From assembly GCF_002008365.1 (NCBI RefSeq), contig NZ_MRDL01000025.1, forward strand, positions 248,381 through 312,380: DNA of 64,000 nucleotides, read 5' to 3'. Below are positions 1 through 8,068 of this stretch, in pieces. The notes beneath the pieces are model-generated. The model saw only the letters and a program-made list of their open reading frames with translations. It was not told where the DNA came from and searched no databases. Made by a program: the position numbers and the translations under genes. The DNA is from Rhizobium leguminosarum bv. viciae USDA 2370. GTDB lineage: Bacteria > Pseudomonadota > Alphaproteobacteria > Rhizobiales > Rhizobiaceae. The stretch's first letter is position 1; each line of letters opens with the position of its first letter.

Positions 1-894
1 GCCGAGCGGCAGGCCGGCGACGGCCCGGATATGCTGCTCGAACTGGCTGACGACGCAGGCGGCTTCCGTCCAGTGACCGGAGTTGTGCACACGCGGCGCC
101 ATCTCGTTGGCGATCAGGCCGCCATCGGCCAGCACGAAGAATTCGATGCCGATGACGCCGACGTAGTTCAACGCGGCAAGGATCTTTTCGGCAGATTGGC
201 GCGCCGAGTCCGCCGTCGCTGCAGAGATCGCGGCGGGAACCGTCGAGGTATGGAGGATGCCGTTGCGGTGCACGTTCTCGGCGGGATCGAAGCAGACGAC
301 CGTCCCGTCGGTGGCCCGCGCAGCGATGATCGAGACCTCGCGCTCGAAAGCGACGAAACTTTCGAGGATGAGCGGCACGCCGCCGAGTGCGGCATAGGCG
401 CCATCCGGGTTGTCGGCGGCCGAGCGGAAAACCTTCTGGCCCTTGCCGTCATAACCGAGACGCCGGGTCTTCAGCACGCCCTGGCCGCCGAAATCCTTCA
501 GTGCCGTCTCGAGATCGGCCTGGCTGTCGATCGCGTGGAAGCGGGCGGTTGATATGCCGCAGTCATTGAGAAAGCGCTTTTCGACGAGGCGGTCCTGGGC
601 GGCTTCCAGCGCCTTCGGCGGCGGATAAACCGACACGGTCGCCGAGAGCCTTTCGGCGGCCGCGACGGGCACGTTTTCGAATTCGTAGGTGACGACATCG
701 CAGATATCGGCGAGTTCGGCCAGCGCGGCGGGATCGTCGTAGGCGGCGGTAATCTGCCGGTTGGCGAGCTGGGCGGCCGGGCAGTCCGGCTGCGGCTCGA
801 GGATGACCGTGCGAAAATTCAACCGGGCGGCGGCAATCGCCAGCATGCGGCCGAGCTGGCCGCCGCCGATAATGCCGATCGTTCTTGCCGTCAT
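1..894 (-). CDS. purK: PurK, 5-(carboxyamino)imidazole ribonucleotide synthase (C-terminus cut by window edge)
   Basis: ATP-grasp enzyme of purine synthesis that carboxylates AIR with bicarbonate to N5-CAIR, the substrate of PurE. The frame reads from the ATG at 892-894 to the window edge without a stop, giving 298 visible residues of a family usually about 355-360 long, so the C-terminus is missing. The N-terminus carries the glycine-rich stretch [12 protein letters not shown] at about residues 6-17, and [15 protein letters not shown] around 135-150 is the ATP-grasp lysine/glycine loop. The start overlaps the purE stop as ATGA, so PurE and PurK are translationally coupled. Cytoplasmic. The assignment is secure from motifs and the purE neighbour. 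Confidence 0.95.
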   Translation of the reverse strand, partial: MTARTIGIIGGGQLGRMLAIAAARLNFRTVILEPQPDCPAAQLANRQITAAYDDPAALAELADICDVVTYEFENVPVAAAERLSATVSVYPPPKALEAAQDRLVEKRFLNDCGISTARFHAIDSQADLETALKDFGGQGVLKTRRLGYDGKGQKVFRSAADNPDGAYAALGGVPLILESFVAFEREVSIIAARATDGTVVCFDPAENVHRNGILHTSTVPAAISAATADSARQSAEKILAALNYVGVIGIEFFVLADGGLIANEMAPRVHNSGHWTEAACVVSQFEQHIRAVAGLPLG

Positions 895-1385
895 AGGTCG
901 TCCATCGGGTATTCGGCGACGGCAGCACTCTGGCGCTCGCGCCATTCGTCGAGCCGGTCGGCGATTTCTTCGTCGGAAAGGGCAAGCACGGCGGCGGCGA
1001 GAAGGGCGGCGTTGACCGCGCCGGCCTTGCCGATGGCAAGCGTGCCCACAGGAATACCTGCCGGCATCTGCACGATGGAAAGGAGGCTGTCCTGGCCGGA
1101 CAGGGCTTTCGACTGGACCGGCACGCCGAAAACCGGCAGCGGTGTCATCGCGGCGGTCATGCCCGGCAGGTGGGCAGCGCCGCCGGCGCCGGCGATGATG
1201 ACCTTGAAGCCCTCCGCACGTGCGCCCTTGGCGAAATTGACCAATCGGTCCACTGTGCGGTGCGCCGAAATGATGCGCGCATCATAAGGGATCTCAAGCG
1301 CCTCCAGCGTGTCGGCGGCGTTTTTCATGGTCTCCCAGTCGGACTGGCTGCCCATGATGATGGCGACGGGTGGTCTGTCTGTCAT
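891..1385 (-). CDS. purE: PurE, N5-CAIR mutase
   Basis: Class I PurE (164 residues, normal length) converts N5-CAIR to CAIR in purine biosynthesis. The family hallmarks are visible: [12 protein letters not shown] near residues 9-20 binds the phosphate, SAHRTVDRL near 40-48 carries the catalytic histidine, and [12 protein letters not shown] near 65-76 forms the substrate loop. The gene starts 18 bases after the small DUF465 gene upstream and overlaps purK by four bases, so it sits in the middle of a three-gene transcript. A GAGGGAA sequence about 12 bases before the ATG is a plausible ribosome-binding site. Confidence 0.96.
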   Translation of the reverse strand: MTDRPPVAIIMGSQSDWETMKNAADTLEALEIPYDARIISAHRTVDRLVNFAKGARAEGFKVIIAGAGGAAHLPGMTAAMTPLPVFGVPVQSKALSGQDSLLSIVQMPAGIPVGTLAIGKAGAVNAALLAAAVLALSDEEIADRLDEWRERQSAAVAEYPMDDL

Positions 1386-1403
1386 CGTTGCTGCTATTCC
1401 CTC

Positions 1404-1607
1404 TCAGGCGATGATGTCAGGGATGATCTGATCTTCCAGCTTGGAGAGCCTGTCCTTGATGACGAGCTTTTTCTTTTTCATACGCTGGATCCGCAGAGCA
1501 TCGCATCCGGTCTGGATCATGGCGTTGATCGCGGCATCGAAATCCTCGTGCTCCTGACGCAGACGCGCCACCGTGAGCCTGATTTCCGCCTGTTCCTGAT
1601 CGGCCAT
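1404..1607 (-). CDS. DUF465/YdcH-type small coiled-coil protein
   Basis: A 67-residue, highly charged protein of unknown function with the DUF465 signature: an N-terminal heptad-rich helix, a basic cluster RMKKKKLVIKDRL, then LEDQI. It should form a short antiparallel coiled coil in the cytoplasm. The start at 1607 is preferred because CGGGGA lies six bases ahead; an in-frame ATG two codons upstream (1613) has no room for a ribosome-binding site. It is directly upstream of purE and probably co-transcribed, a common arrangement in rhizobia that does not reveal a function. Confidence 0.85.
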   Translation of the reverse strand: MADQEQAEIRLTVARLRQEHEDFDAAINAMIQTGCDALRIQRMKKKKLVIKDRLSKLEDQIIPDIIA

Positions 1608-1835
1608 ATGCATTCCCCGTTACCGTCCCTGGACCTTGTCCGATCTGCCGATGATTTCCGCAAGCTCCTATCACCAAATACAGGTAACGGCTAGTTAGTC
1701 TTGATCATGAAATTGCCATCCAGTCTCCATCTTTTGGCCTTCGACAAGCCTTCAAAAATATGTCACAGTCCGGCCGTTGACACCTTGATCCCCGACGATG
1801 ATGGCCGGGGAGGGTAAAGAGGAAGGAAGGGTCAT

Positions 1836-2009
1836 ATGACTGTTCAAGCTCATCTTGAGTCACTCCAGAAAAAGCATGTTGCTCTCGAGGAGGAGTTGCA
1901 CGCGCTCAGAACATCTCCCTCTATTTCCGATACGGAACTTGCCGAATGCAAGCGCCGCAAGCTGCGCATCAAGGACGAGATTCAGCGTCTTAAGTCATCC
2001 GTCCACTAA
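1836..2009 (+). CDS. Second DUF465/YdcH-type small protein
   Basis: A 57-residue frame from the ATG at 1836 to TAA at 2007-2009, too short for many gene callers. The product is helical and charged, with the family's basic core CKRRKLRIKDEIQRL near the C-terminus, matching the pattern of the divergent DUF465 gene at 1404-1607 (KKKLVIKDRLSKL). AGGAAGG lies about 8 bases upstream of the ATG, and a hairpin with a T tract follows at 2107. The two paralogues are transcribed away from each other. Function unknown; a soluble coiled-coil protein is expected. Confidence 0.85.
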   Translation: MTVQAHLESLQKKHVALEEELHALRTSPSISDTELAECKRRKLRIKDEIQRLKSSVH

Positions 2010-2106
2010 TCTTCCCAAGGGTCGCCGGGCGATCATCTTGCGCAACAAGGTAAATCCATCCATTCCGCCAAAAATTAGCAAGAACCGGTGATTTGACACC
2101 AGATTT

Positions 2107-2147
2107 GCGCCAGTCCGATGCATCCGGCATCGTGGCTGGCGCTTTTG
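2107..2147 (+). terminator. Rho-independent terminator after the small DUF465 gene
   Basis: Arms GCGCCAG (2107-2113) and CTGGCGC (2136-2142) enclose a second nested stem CGATGC/GCATCG, and TTTT follows directly. It lies about 100 bases after the stop at 2009. Confidence 0.7.
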
Positions 2148-2215
2148 GGTCCGCCACGTCTCACATCGCGTTCTTATGATTCGCATCGTATCCCCAGATC
2201 TTATGGGGACCTGCC

Positions 2216-2476
2216 TCAGGCCCAAAACTGATCCAGCCACAAATTGAGCTTGTCGAAGCCGCGGTTGTTGACCGTATAGATACGTTTGGTGCCTTCCGAG
2301 GTCACGGAGACGAGATTGCTGTCGAGTAGCGCCTTCAGATGCTGCGAAACAGCAGGGCGGCTGATCGGCAGGCCCTCGGCGAGCTCATTGACCGTCCGTG
2401 GCGCGCGACGCAATTCCTCCAGCAGAAACCGCCGGTTCGGATCGGCAATCGCAGAGAAAGGGTCCGTGTTCGACAT
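2216..2476 (-). CDS. ArsR-family winged-helix repressor
   Basis: An 86-residue single-domain regulator. It begins with FSAIADPNRRFLLEELR, and the recognition helix region reads ISRPAVSQHLKALLDSNLVS, followed by a beta wing and a short C-terminal helix. No ArsR/SmtB cysteine metal site is visible, so a non-metal subgroup is more likely. It stands between the DUF465 gene and the TauE-like exporter gene and points the same way as the exporter, from which a composite repeat at 2546-2653 separates it. Its target cannot be told from the sequence. Confidence 0.88.
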   Translation of the reverse strand: MSNTDPFSAIADPNRRFLLEELRRAPRTVNELAEGLPISRPAVSQHLKALLDSNLVSVTSEGTKRIYTVNNRGFDKLNLWLDQFWA

Positions 2477-2545
2477 GGCAGGAACGCTACGTCAAACCGG
2501 CCGCGCCAGCAAGGAAATTGTGCATTGCAGCGTGCCGTGGTTTCC

Positions 2546-2653
2546 AAAGCGCGTCGCGATCTTTCAGAGTCGCGCCTTGCGCTTTCGGTCTTTGTTTTTA
2601 CGCCAGTCGTTATCGCAAAACCGCTGCACAGTTTTGCGCGACATGCTTTAGTT
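2546..2653. repeat. Composite rhizobial palindromic repeat (family A-like plus family B)
   Basis: Two neighbouring hairpins: AAAGCGC/GCGCTTT (2546-2552 and 2579-2585) with inner stem TCGCGA..TCGCG, then CGCAAAAC/GTTTTGCG (2614-2621 and 2631-2638). The second shares the core AAAACCGCTGC..CAC with repeats at 17864, 26152, 30886 and 39556. It lies between the TauE-like gene end (2658) and the ArsR start. Confidence 0.75.
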
Positions 2654-2657
2654 GTTT

Positions 2658-3422
2658 CTACCAGCCAAGGCCCTCGCGCACGATCAGGAAGGCGGCGATC
2701 AGCGCCATTGCATACATGAAGGGATAGAAGATCTGTGGCCTCATGCGGCGCACGCACCACGCGCCGGCAATGGTGGCGAGCGGGGCAAAGGGCAGAAGCG
2801 TCGCGGAGGTCGCAAGGTTCTGGGTATCGAGCTGGCCGAGTGCAAAATAGGGGATCAGCTTGATGGCGTTGAGGATCGCGAAGAAGCGCACGCTGGTGCC
2901 GGTATATTCGCGCGGCTGCAATTTGAGCGGCAGGGCATAGATTTGGAAGGGCGCACCGCCGGCATGGGCGACGAAGCTGCCGTAACCGGAAAATGTCCCC
3001 CAGAGGCTGGCAGCCACCGGCCGCTGGCCGCGCGGCGGGATCACCTTGCCGGCGCCGGGGCCGAAATTGTTCCAGAAATAGCGCAGGCAGAAGAGGATGG
3101 TCACCGCGCCGATGACGATGCGCAGCATGTTGCCCGGAACCAGGGCCGAGGTCGCCCAGCCCAGCGCGATACCGAAGACGGCGCCCGGCAGCATGATCTT
3201 CAGCGTCGCCCAGTCGCCATGTTTGCGCCAGATGACGAGCGAGATCATGTCCATGAAGACCAGGATCGGCAGCAGGATGGCCGCCGCCTCGACCGGTGAG
3301 ACGACGAGGGCGAGGAAGGGCAAGCCGATCAGCGACAAAGCGTCGCCCATGCCGCCCTTTGCGAGCCCCACCAGCAGAACGGCGGGCACGGCGGCGTAAT
3401 AGAATGACAAATCCTGCGGCAT
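2658..3422 (-). CDS. TauE/SafE-family (sulfite exporter-type) membrane protein
   Basis: A 254-residue integral membrane protein with about eight hydrophobic segments. It carries glycine-rich loops typical of the family: LLVGLAKGGMGDALSLIGLP near the N-terminus and GYGSFVAHAGGAPFQIY in the second half, the two inverted DUF81 repeats. The family exports sulfite, sulfoacetate or other organosulfur anions; the substrate here is unknown. The start at 3422 is chosen because GAGGAGG lies about 10 bases upstream; the longer open frame would add a non-hydrophobic leader. Divergent from the ThiE-like gene. Confidence 0.88.
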   Translation of the reverse strand: MPQDLSFYYAAVPAVLLVGLAKGGMGDALSLIGLPFLALVVSPVEAAAILLPILVFMDMISLVIWRKHGDWATLKIMLPGAVFGIALGWATSALVPGNMLRIVIGAVTILFCLRYFWNNFGPGAGKVIPPRGQRPVAASLWGTFSGYGSFVAHAGGAPFQIYALPLKLQPREYTGTSVRFFAILNAIKLIPYFALGQLDTQNLATSATLLPFAPLATIAGAWCVRRMRPQIFYPFMYAMALIAAFLIVREGLGW

Positions 3423-3529
3423 GCTTTCGACGTCCTCCTCTTGCAAGCCTCGTCTAACGGAACTACTCACACAAAACGAGTGCGGATCCCTCATTTCGAA
3501 GGGGAATTCGCCGGAAACGGAAAGACCTC

Positions 3530-4183
3530 ATGACCGAACCGGAAAATCGCTGCCGCCTTGTGCTCATCGTGCCTGATATCGCCGATGCCGATGAACAGGC
3601 AAAGATCGTCGCCGATGCGCTGAAGGGCGGCGATGTCGCCTCGGTGATCGTGCCGCAATACGGGCTCGACGACGGCACCTTCCAGAAACATGCCGAAAAG
3701 CTGGTGCCATTGATCCAGAATGCTGGAGCAGCCGCGCTGATTGCAGGTGACAGCCGTGTCGCAGGCCGGGCAAAGGCCGATGGCCTGCACCTTTCCAGCA
3801 ATGCCGAGGCGCTTTCGGAAGCGATCGACAAACATGCGCCGAAGCTGATCGTCGGCGGTGGCAACGCGGCCGACCGGCACCATGCGCTGGAGATCGGCGA
3901 AGTCAGGCCGGACTATATCTTCTTCGGCAAGCTCGATGGCGACATCAAGCCGGAGGCGCATCCGAAGAACCTTGCGCTCGGCGAATGGTGGGCCTCGATG
4001 ATCGAGATTCCCTGCATCGTCATGGGCGGCACTGATCCGGCCTCGGCGCTCGCCGTCGCCGAGACTGGTGCGGAGTTCGTGGCGCTGCGGCTGGCGGTCT
4101 TTGGTGAGCCCGGCCGGGCGCCGTCGGTCGTTGCCGAAATCAACGCGTTGCTTGACGAAAAAGCGCCACGGTTTGAGGATTGA
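3530..4183 (+). CDS. Thiamine-phosphate synthase-like (ThiE/TenI) TIM-barrel protein
   Basis: 217 residues with a TenI/ThiE barrel. Visible are LVLIVPD at the first strand, ADGLHLSS near 85-92 (equivalent of the ThiE DGVHLGQ motif), and the late phosphate loop IVMGGTDPASALAVAETGAEFVALRLAVF. Authentic ThiE condenses HMP-PP and HET-P. Here the catalytic region is diverged (PDYIFFGKL instead of the usual Y.G.GP.F.T.TK), and no other thiamine genes are adjacent, so the protein may be a ThiE-like paralogue rather than the main enzyme. The Sel1 gene starts 10 bases downstream. Confidence 0.75.
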   Translation: MTEPENRCRLVLIVPDIADADEQAKIVADALKGGDVASVIVPQYGLDDGTFQKHAEKLVPLIQNAGAAALIAGDSRVAGRAKADGLHLSSNAEALSEAIDKHAPKLIVGGGNAADRHHALEIGEVRPDYIFFGKLDGDIKPEAHPKNLALGEWWASMIEIPCIVMGGTDPASALAVAETGAEFVALRLAVFGEPGRAPSVVAEINALLDEKAPRFED

Positions 4184-4193
4184 AATCGCGCTC

Positions 4194-5276
4194 ATGCCGA
4201 TCCTGCCCGCCCGCCCTTTGAAATATATCCTTGCCAGCGTGACCGCCCTCGTTGCGGCCGGGCCGAATGTCGCCCTGGCGCAGGCGCCGGACAGCGTCAT
4301 CAGCCAGCCGGGTACAGCGCCGGCTTCGACCTTCCGCACGGACCGGCCCTCCGCCTCGGACGTCGGGCCCTCCGATGGCGTCGGCGTGTTCGACCGCATG
4401 GGTGCGAAGTTGCCGGATCTGCCGCCGGAGAAGGATTACAAGGGGCCGATCGATGAAGCTTACGGCGCCTTCCAACGCGGTTATTACCTGACGGCAATGG
4501 ACAAGGCGCTGCCGCGCGCCCAGCTGGGCGATCCGGCGGCGCAGACGCTGATCGGCGAAATCCTCTCGCAGGGTCTCGGCGTCAAGAAGGACGTGAAGAA
4601 TGCTGCCTTCTGGTACGGCAAGGCGGCCGAAGGCGGCGATGCGGCGGCCATGTTCAAATATGCGCTGATCCTGATGGAAGGCGAGGGCGTGCCGCGTGAC
4701 AAGGTCAAGGCCGACGAGTACATGCACAAGGCGGCCGAGGGCGGCAATCCTTCGGCGGAATTCAACTGGGCGCAGCTTCTCGTCGCCGACAATCCCGGCG
4801 AGAAGGGACTGAAGCTCGCCCTGCCGTTCTACGAGAAATCAGCCGAGCAGGGCATTGCCGATTCGCAATATGCCGTAGCGCAGATCTATGCGACGCTGAA
4901 GGACCTGCCGGAGGAAAAGAAAAAGCTTGCCCGCGAGTGGATGGCACGTGCAGCGCGCGCCGGTTTCGACACGGCCCAGCTCGATCTCGGCATCTGGCTG
5001 GTCAACGGCGTCGGTGGGCCGAAGGATTACGTCAAGGGTTTCGAATGGCTGAAACTTGCCGCCAATGGCGGCAACGTCGTCGCGCAGAACAAGCTCGCCC
5101 ATCTCTATATCAATGCGATCGGCACGCCGCCCAATCCGGTCGAGGCGGCGAAGTGGTACGTGCTGTCGCGCCGGGCCGGGCTTGCCGATCCGTCGCTCGA
5201 GGATTTCTATCTCGGCATTGAGGACGATCAGCAGAAGGCGGCGATCGAGGCCGCCAACAAGTTCCGGCGGCGATAG
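4194..5276 (+). CDS. Secreted Sel1-repeat protein
   Basis: A 360-residue protein with a clear Sec signal peptide (hydrophobic core YILASVTALVAAG, cleavage likely after ALAQA at about residue 31). It is followed by a Pro/Ser-rich linker and then five or six Sel1/TPR-like repeats of about 36 residues from roughly residue 95 on (for example DPAAQTLIGEILSQGLGVKKD and NPSAEFNWAQLL). Sel1 proteins are scaffolds in periplasmic signalling and envelope processes. The start at 4194 gives the signal peptide; the frame stays open further upstream inside the ThiE-like gene without signal features. Probably co-transcribed with that gene. Confidence 0.9.
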   Translation: MPILPARPLKYILASVTALVAAGPNVALAQAPDSVISQPGTAPASTFRTDRPSASDVGPSDGVGVFDRMGAKLPDLPPEKDYKGPIDEAYGAFQRGYYLTAMDKALPRAQLGDPAAQTLIGEILSQGLGVKKDVKNAAFWYGKAAEGGDAAAMFKYALILMEGEGVPRDKVKADEYMHKAAEGGNPSAEFNWAQLLVADNPGEKGLKLALPFYEKSAEQGIADSQYAVAQIYATLKDLPEEKKKLAREWMARAARAGFDTAQLDLGIWLVNGVGGPKDYVKGFEWLKLAANGGNVVAQNKLAHLYINAIGTPPNPVEAAKWYVLSRRAGLADPSLEDFYLGIEDDQQKAAIEAANKFRRR

Positions 5277-5291
5277 CGACCGTATCCCAAC

Positions 5292-7034
5292 TTAGAAAAG
5301 CGCATCGGCGAAGAGGTCTTCATCGTTTTCGGCTTTGGCGGTCTCGGCCGGGGCGGGGGTGGTGTCCTCGCTTGCCGGGATGATGTCGCGATGAATGTTG
5401 CGCTCCTGGACCATCGTGTAGTGCTTGAAGATCTTGCGGTCGAGCGGCGCGATCGTTTCTGCGAGATCGGAGATATCGGCGACCTCAGTGCCGGCGACGC
5501 CTTCGAGCAGATCGGCGCAGCCGGCAAGGACTTCACCGAGATCATGCTGGAAATCGAGTTTGCCGATCAGCAGGCTGATCTTGGTGGCGACCTCGCGACC
5601 GTTCTCGGCGAGCACCTTCAATTCGTTTTCCATCACGTTGGCTGCAGAGCGGATGTTGCCGACGGCCGACGTCAGGCTTTCTCCCAGGCTGCCGGCTCCG
5701 GCATCCGTGGCGGGGGCGACGCGCCCGGCTGCGGCTTCGAGCGCCGGCAGGCCGTTGACGATGGCGTCGGCGGAATCATCGAGCTTGCCGGCGAAGATGC
5801 GCAGTTCGGCGGTGACGACGTTGATCGACTTGCCTTCCTCGCCGAGGCGGCTGCAGCGCAGGTTGGTATTCAAAGCCATATAGTGAATGTCGGTCTTGAC
5901 GGCGCGGATGTTGCCGATCGCTTCGGAGAGCTTGGCGGCCGTGCCGATCGTCGACTGGCTCACCTGATCGGCCTGGCGGCTTGCCGTGTCGACCTGCTTG
6001 ACGATTTCGTGGGCGGCCGAAACGCTGGATTCCAGCGCGCGCATGAAGTTGCCGCCGGCCTCGCCGCTCTGACCGCTCATCTGATCGCGCAGCTTGAGGA
6101 TCTCTCGCATGTCGTGGTCGAAACTCGCGATCGTCTTGACGACGTTCTCAGAATCCCGCTGGAAATTTGCGCACATGTCGCTCATCTGCGCTGCGGTCAG
6201 GTGGTGAATGACGTTCTGGAGGCGCTGGCGCGCGCCGGCGTCGAGGCTGGCGCCATCCTCGCCGGCAAAGAAATCCTCAAGCAGCGAAAAGGTGGCCTGC
6301 ACATGCTCGATACGCTGGCGGGTGATATCGCCGATCTGCAGGGCAGACAGCGTCGAGGCGACCTTGCTCTGGACGGCGCGCGCAATCGCGCCGACCTCGC
6401 GGGCGATGACGCCGAGATCCTTGCGATGTTCGGCGATCTTGGCGGCATCATCGCGCAGGGCTCCGGCGACGGCCGGAACGGTATCGGCATAACCCTTGGA
6501 AACGCTGGCGCCAAAGGAGGTGGCGAGCTTGACCTCCTTATCGAGACTGTCGAGATGCGTGGCGAAACGGTTGACCTCATCGGTGCCGGAATAGATGCGC
6601 TCCAGGATCTCCTGGGCGAAGCCGGCGAATTCGGCAAGGCCGGCACCGGTGATCTTCACAGTCACGGCGAAGGTTCTGAGATAACGCATCGTCTCCTGCA
6701 TGTCGGAGACGTGCTTGCGCAGCTCCCTGCCGGTATGCGCCAGCGAGACGAGCGCCTGCTGGCGGTTTTCCTCGGTGACCGGCAGCGCCGTCAAGCTCTC
6801 GACCGTGGCGCGAAGATCGGCGCTGGTGTCGCTCGCATCCTTGTTGTCGAGCGTCGTGGTGACACTCTCGAGCGAGTTCAACAGACGGTTGAGGACATCC
6901 ATCACCGACAACAGCACGGTGCCGCCTTCGAGGAACCGTTCCTCGACTTGGCCGCGGGCGGATTCCAGGGTCTGGCTGATGTCCCGTCCTGATGTGGAGG
7001 CTGCAGCGTTCGGTGATACCAGAGCGTGTGCCAC
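5292..7034 (-). CDS. Soluble receptor-like (degenerate MCP) chemotaxis-associated protein
   Basis: 580 residues, almost entirely long helices, with no membrane segment. Around residues 380-425 it contains IHYMALNTNLRCSRLGEEG, then SINVVTAELRIFAGKLD. This lines up with the receptor hairpin tip (IAFQTNLLALNAAIEAARAGE..GFAVVADEVR.LA), but the tip residues and the glutamates of the CheA/CheW contact are replaced. The C-terminus is acidic (ENDEDLFADALF). It is divergent from the che operon, sharing a 339-base control region. In Sinorhizobium meliloti a soluble receptor (IcpA/McpE) heads the che operon; this protein may play that part, but its ability to activate CheA is doubtful. Confidence 0.75.
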   Translation of the reverse strand: MAHALVSPNAAASTSGRDISQTLESARGQVEERFLEGGTVLLSVMDVLNRLLNSLESVTTTLDNKDASDTSADLRATVESLTALPVTEENRQQALVSLAHTGRELRKHVSDMQETMRYLRTFAVTVKITGAGLAEFAGFAQEILERIYSGTDEVNRFATHLDSLDKEVKLATSFGASVSKGYADTVPAVAGALRDDAAKIAEHRKDLGVIAREVGAIARAVQSKVASTLSALQIGDITRQRIEHVQATFSLLEDFFAGEDGASLDAGARQRLQNVIHHLTAAQMSDMCANFQRDSENVVKTIASFDHDMREILKLRDQMSGQSGEAGGNFMRALESSVSAAHEIVKQVDTASRQADQVSQSTIGTAAKLSEAIGNIRAVKTDIHYMALNTNLRCSRLGEEGKSINVVTAELRIFAGKLDDSADAIVNGLPALEAAAGRVAPATDAGAGSLGESLTSAVGNIRSAANVMENELKVLAENGREVATKISLLIGKLDFQHDLGEVLAGCADLLEGVAGTEVADISDLAETIAPLDRKIFKHYTMVQERNIHRDIIPASEDTTPAPAETAKAENDEDLFADALF

Positions 7035-7373
7035 TTTTATACCTTTTCTTAAAATCCAGGCAATTCAACTCTATTTTTACGGGCAGGATGGAAACGTCCG
7101 GTAAACGCGCCGGACTCGCCAGCGTTGTGATTAACGAAAGATGTCGATGGCGTGTCGCTGAAAGCCTAACGCTCGACTTGATGATTCAACATATTGTTTT
7201 TATTTTATTTATTTCTAAATTTTGAGAAAAAAATACAACTTATCCCGGATGAGAATTGGGAGTCGCGGAACGCGCTAGACGGCAGTTTCCTACAACCGCT
7301 GTTTACCCTGCATTAACGCTGCCGTGAGAGTCCTTTTAGGGTCGTCAAGTATTTTCTGGCCCAGGAGGCTGCA
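7035..7373. promoter_or_regulatory. Divergent control region between receptor-like gene and che operon
   Basis: 339 bases with no gene. The stretch 7190-7240 is strikingly AT-rich (runs of A and T around 7196-7240) against the GC-rich genes on both sides. The operon's ribosome-binding site AGGAGG is at 7363-7368. I could not assign specific -35/-10 boxes with confidence, and no sigma-54 consensus is visible. Confidence 0.5.
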
Positions 7374-7703
7374 TTGGATACTCAGAAACAATATTACGAA
7401 TCTATAAATTTGCCGGACGTGCTCAGCATTCGTAACGTGAGCGAACTATATTCCAAGTTTAATGATGCATTTCATAGTCGCGATACAATCATCGTCAGCA
7501 TTCCAGAAGGTGCGGAAGCGGATCTGAGTTTCGTTCAACTTATCGAATCCTCGCGCCACCAAGCAAAATCCAAGGGAAAGACGTTCAAGCTTTCTTCGCC
7601 GGCCAATGGATCGGTCTTGAAGGTACTTGAGCGCGCAGGTTTCATCGAATCCTTCGATCAAGAAGACGCAAATTTCTGGTTGCATAAAGAGGTGACGTTA
7701 TGA
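7374..7703 (+). CDS. STAS-domain protein of the che operon (CheS/CheX-like position)
   Basis: 109 residues starting at TTG 7374, chosen because AGGAGG ends five bases upstream and no ATG fits. The chain has the STAS pattern: LPDVLSIRNVSELYSKF, a central IIVSIPEGAEADLSFVQLIESS loop, then LKVLERAGFIESF. The phosphorylatable serine of anti-sigma antagonists is not obvious in DLSFVQLI, although one serine is present. It overlaps cheY by ATGA. In Sinorhizobium meliloti the gene between the first receptor gene and cheY1 encodes CheS, which helps CheA drain phosphate from CheY1; the same position suggests, but does not prove, a similar role. The first third of the gene is unusually AT-rich. Confidence 0.82.
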   Translation: MDTQKQYYESINLPDVLSIRNVSELYSKFNDAFHSRDTIIVSIPEGAEADLSFVQLIESSRHQAKSKGKTFKLSSPANGSVLKVLERAGFIESFDQEDANFWLHKEVTL

Positions 7704-8068
7704 GTGCAAATATCCTGACCGTCGACGATTCCGCCAGCATTCGTTTGACCACCAAGGTCACGCTGACCAATGCCGGCTATAGCGTCACCGAGGCGGTCAA
7801 TGGGGCAGAGGGCCTCGCGACCGCCAAGGGCAGCAGCTTCGATCTGATCGTGACCGATCTCAACATGCCTGTCATGGACGGGCTGACGATGATCGAGGAA
7901 CTGCGCAAGCTGCCGGCGCAGGCCGGCGTTCCGATCATCTTCCTGACGACGGAATCGGACGCCGATCTCAAGGCGCGCGCCAAGGCCGCCGGCGCGACGG
8001 GCTGGCTGACCAAGCCGTTCGACCCGGAAAGTCTGGTGAAGATCGTGAAGAAGGTTCTCGGACGATGA
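7700..8068 (+). CDS. cheY: CheY-type single-domain response regulator
   Basis: 122 residues, all receiver domain. The acid pair is at D9-D10 (ILTVDDSAS), the phospho-acceptor is D53 (LIVTDLNMPVMDG), the switch threonines are in IIFLTTESD, and the conserved lysine is in WLTKPFD. It has no output domain, so it acts by binding the flagellar motor or as a phosphate sink for CheA. It overlaps both neighbours by ATGA (7700-7703 and 8065-8068), which implies coupled, stoichiometric translation with the STAS protein and CheA. Confidence 0.96.
   Translation: MSANILTVDDSASIRLTTKVTLTNAGYSVTEAVNGAEGLATAKGSSFDLIVTDLNMPVMDGLTMIEELRKLPAQAGVPIIFLTTESDADLKARAKAAGATGWLTKPFDPESLVKIVKKVLGR

Noticed and set aside
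5391..6992. Long open frame on the strand opposite the receptor-like gene
   Set aside because: It mirrors the high-GC codon pattern of the real gene on the minus strand; its product has no recognisable fold, and similar antisense frames oppose tkt (40839-42839), lpiA (52596-54386) and ruvB/phosphoesterase (57949-59931).
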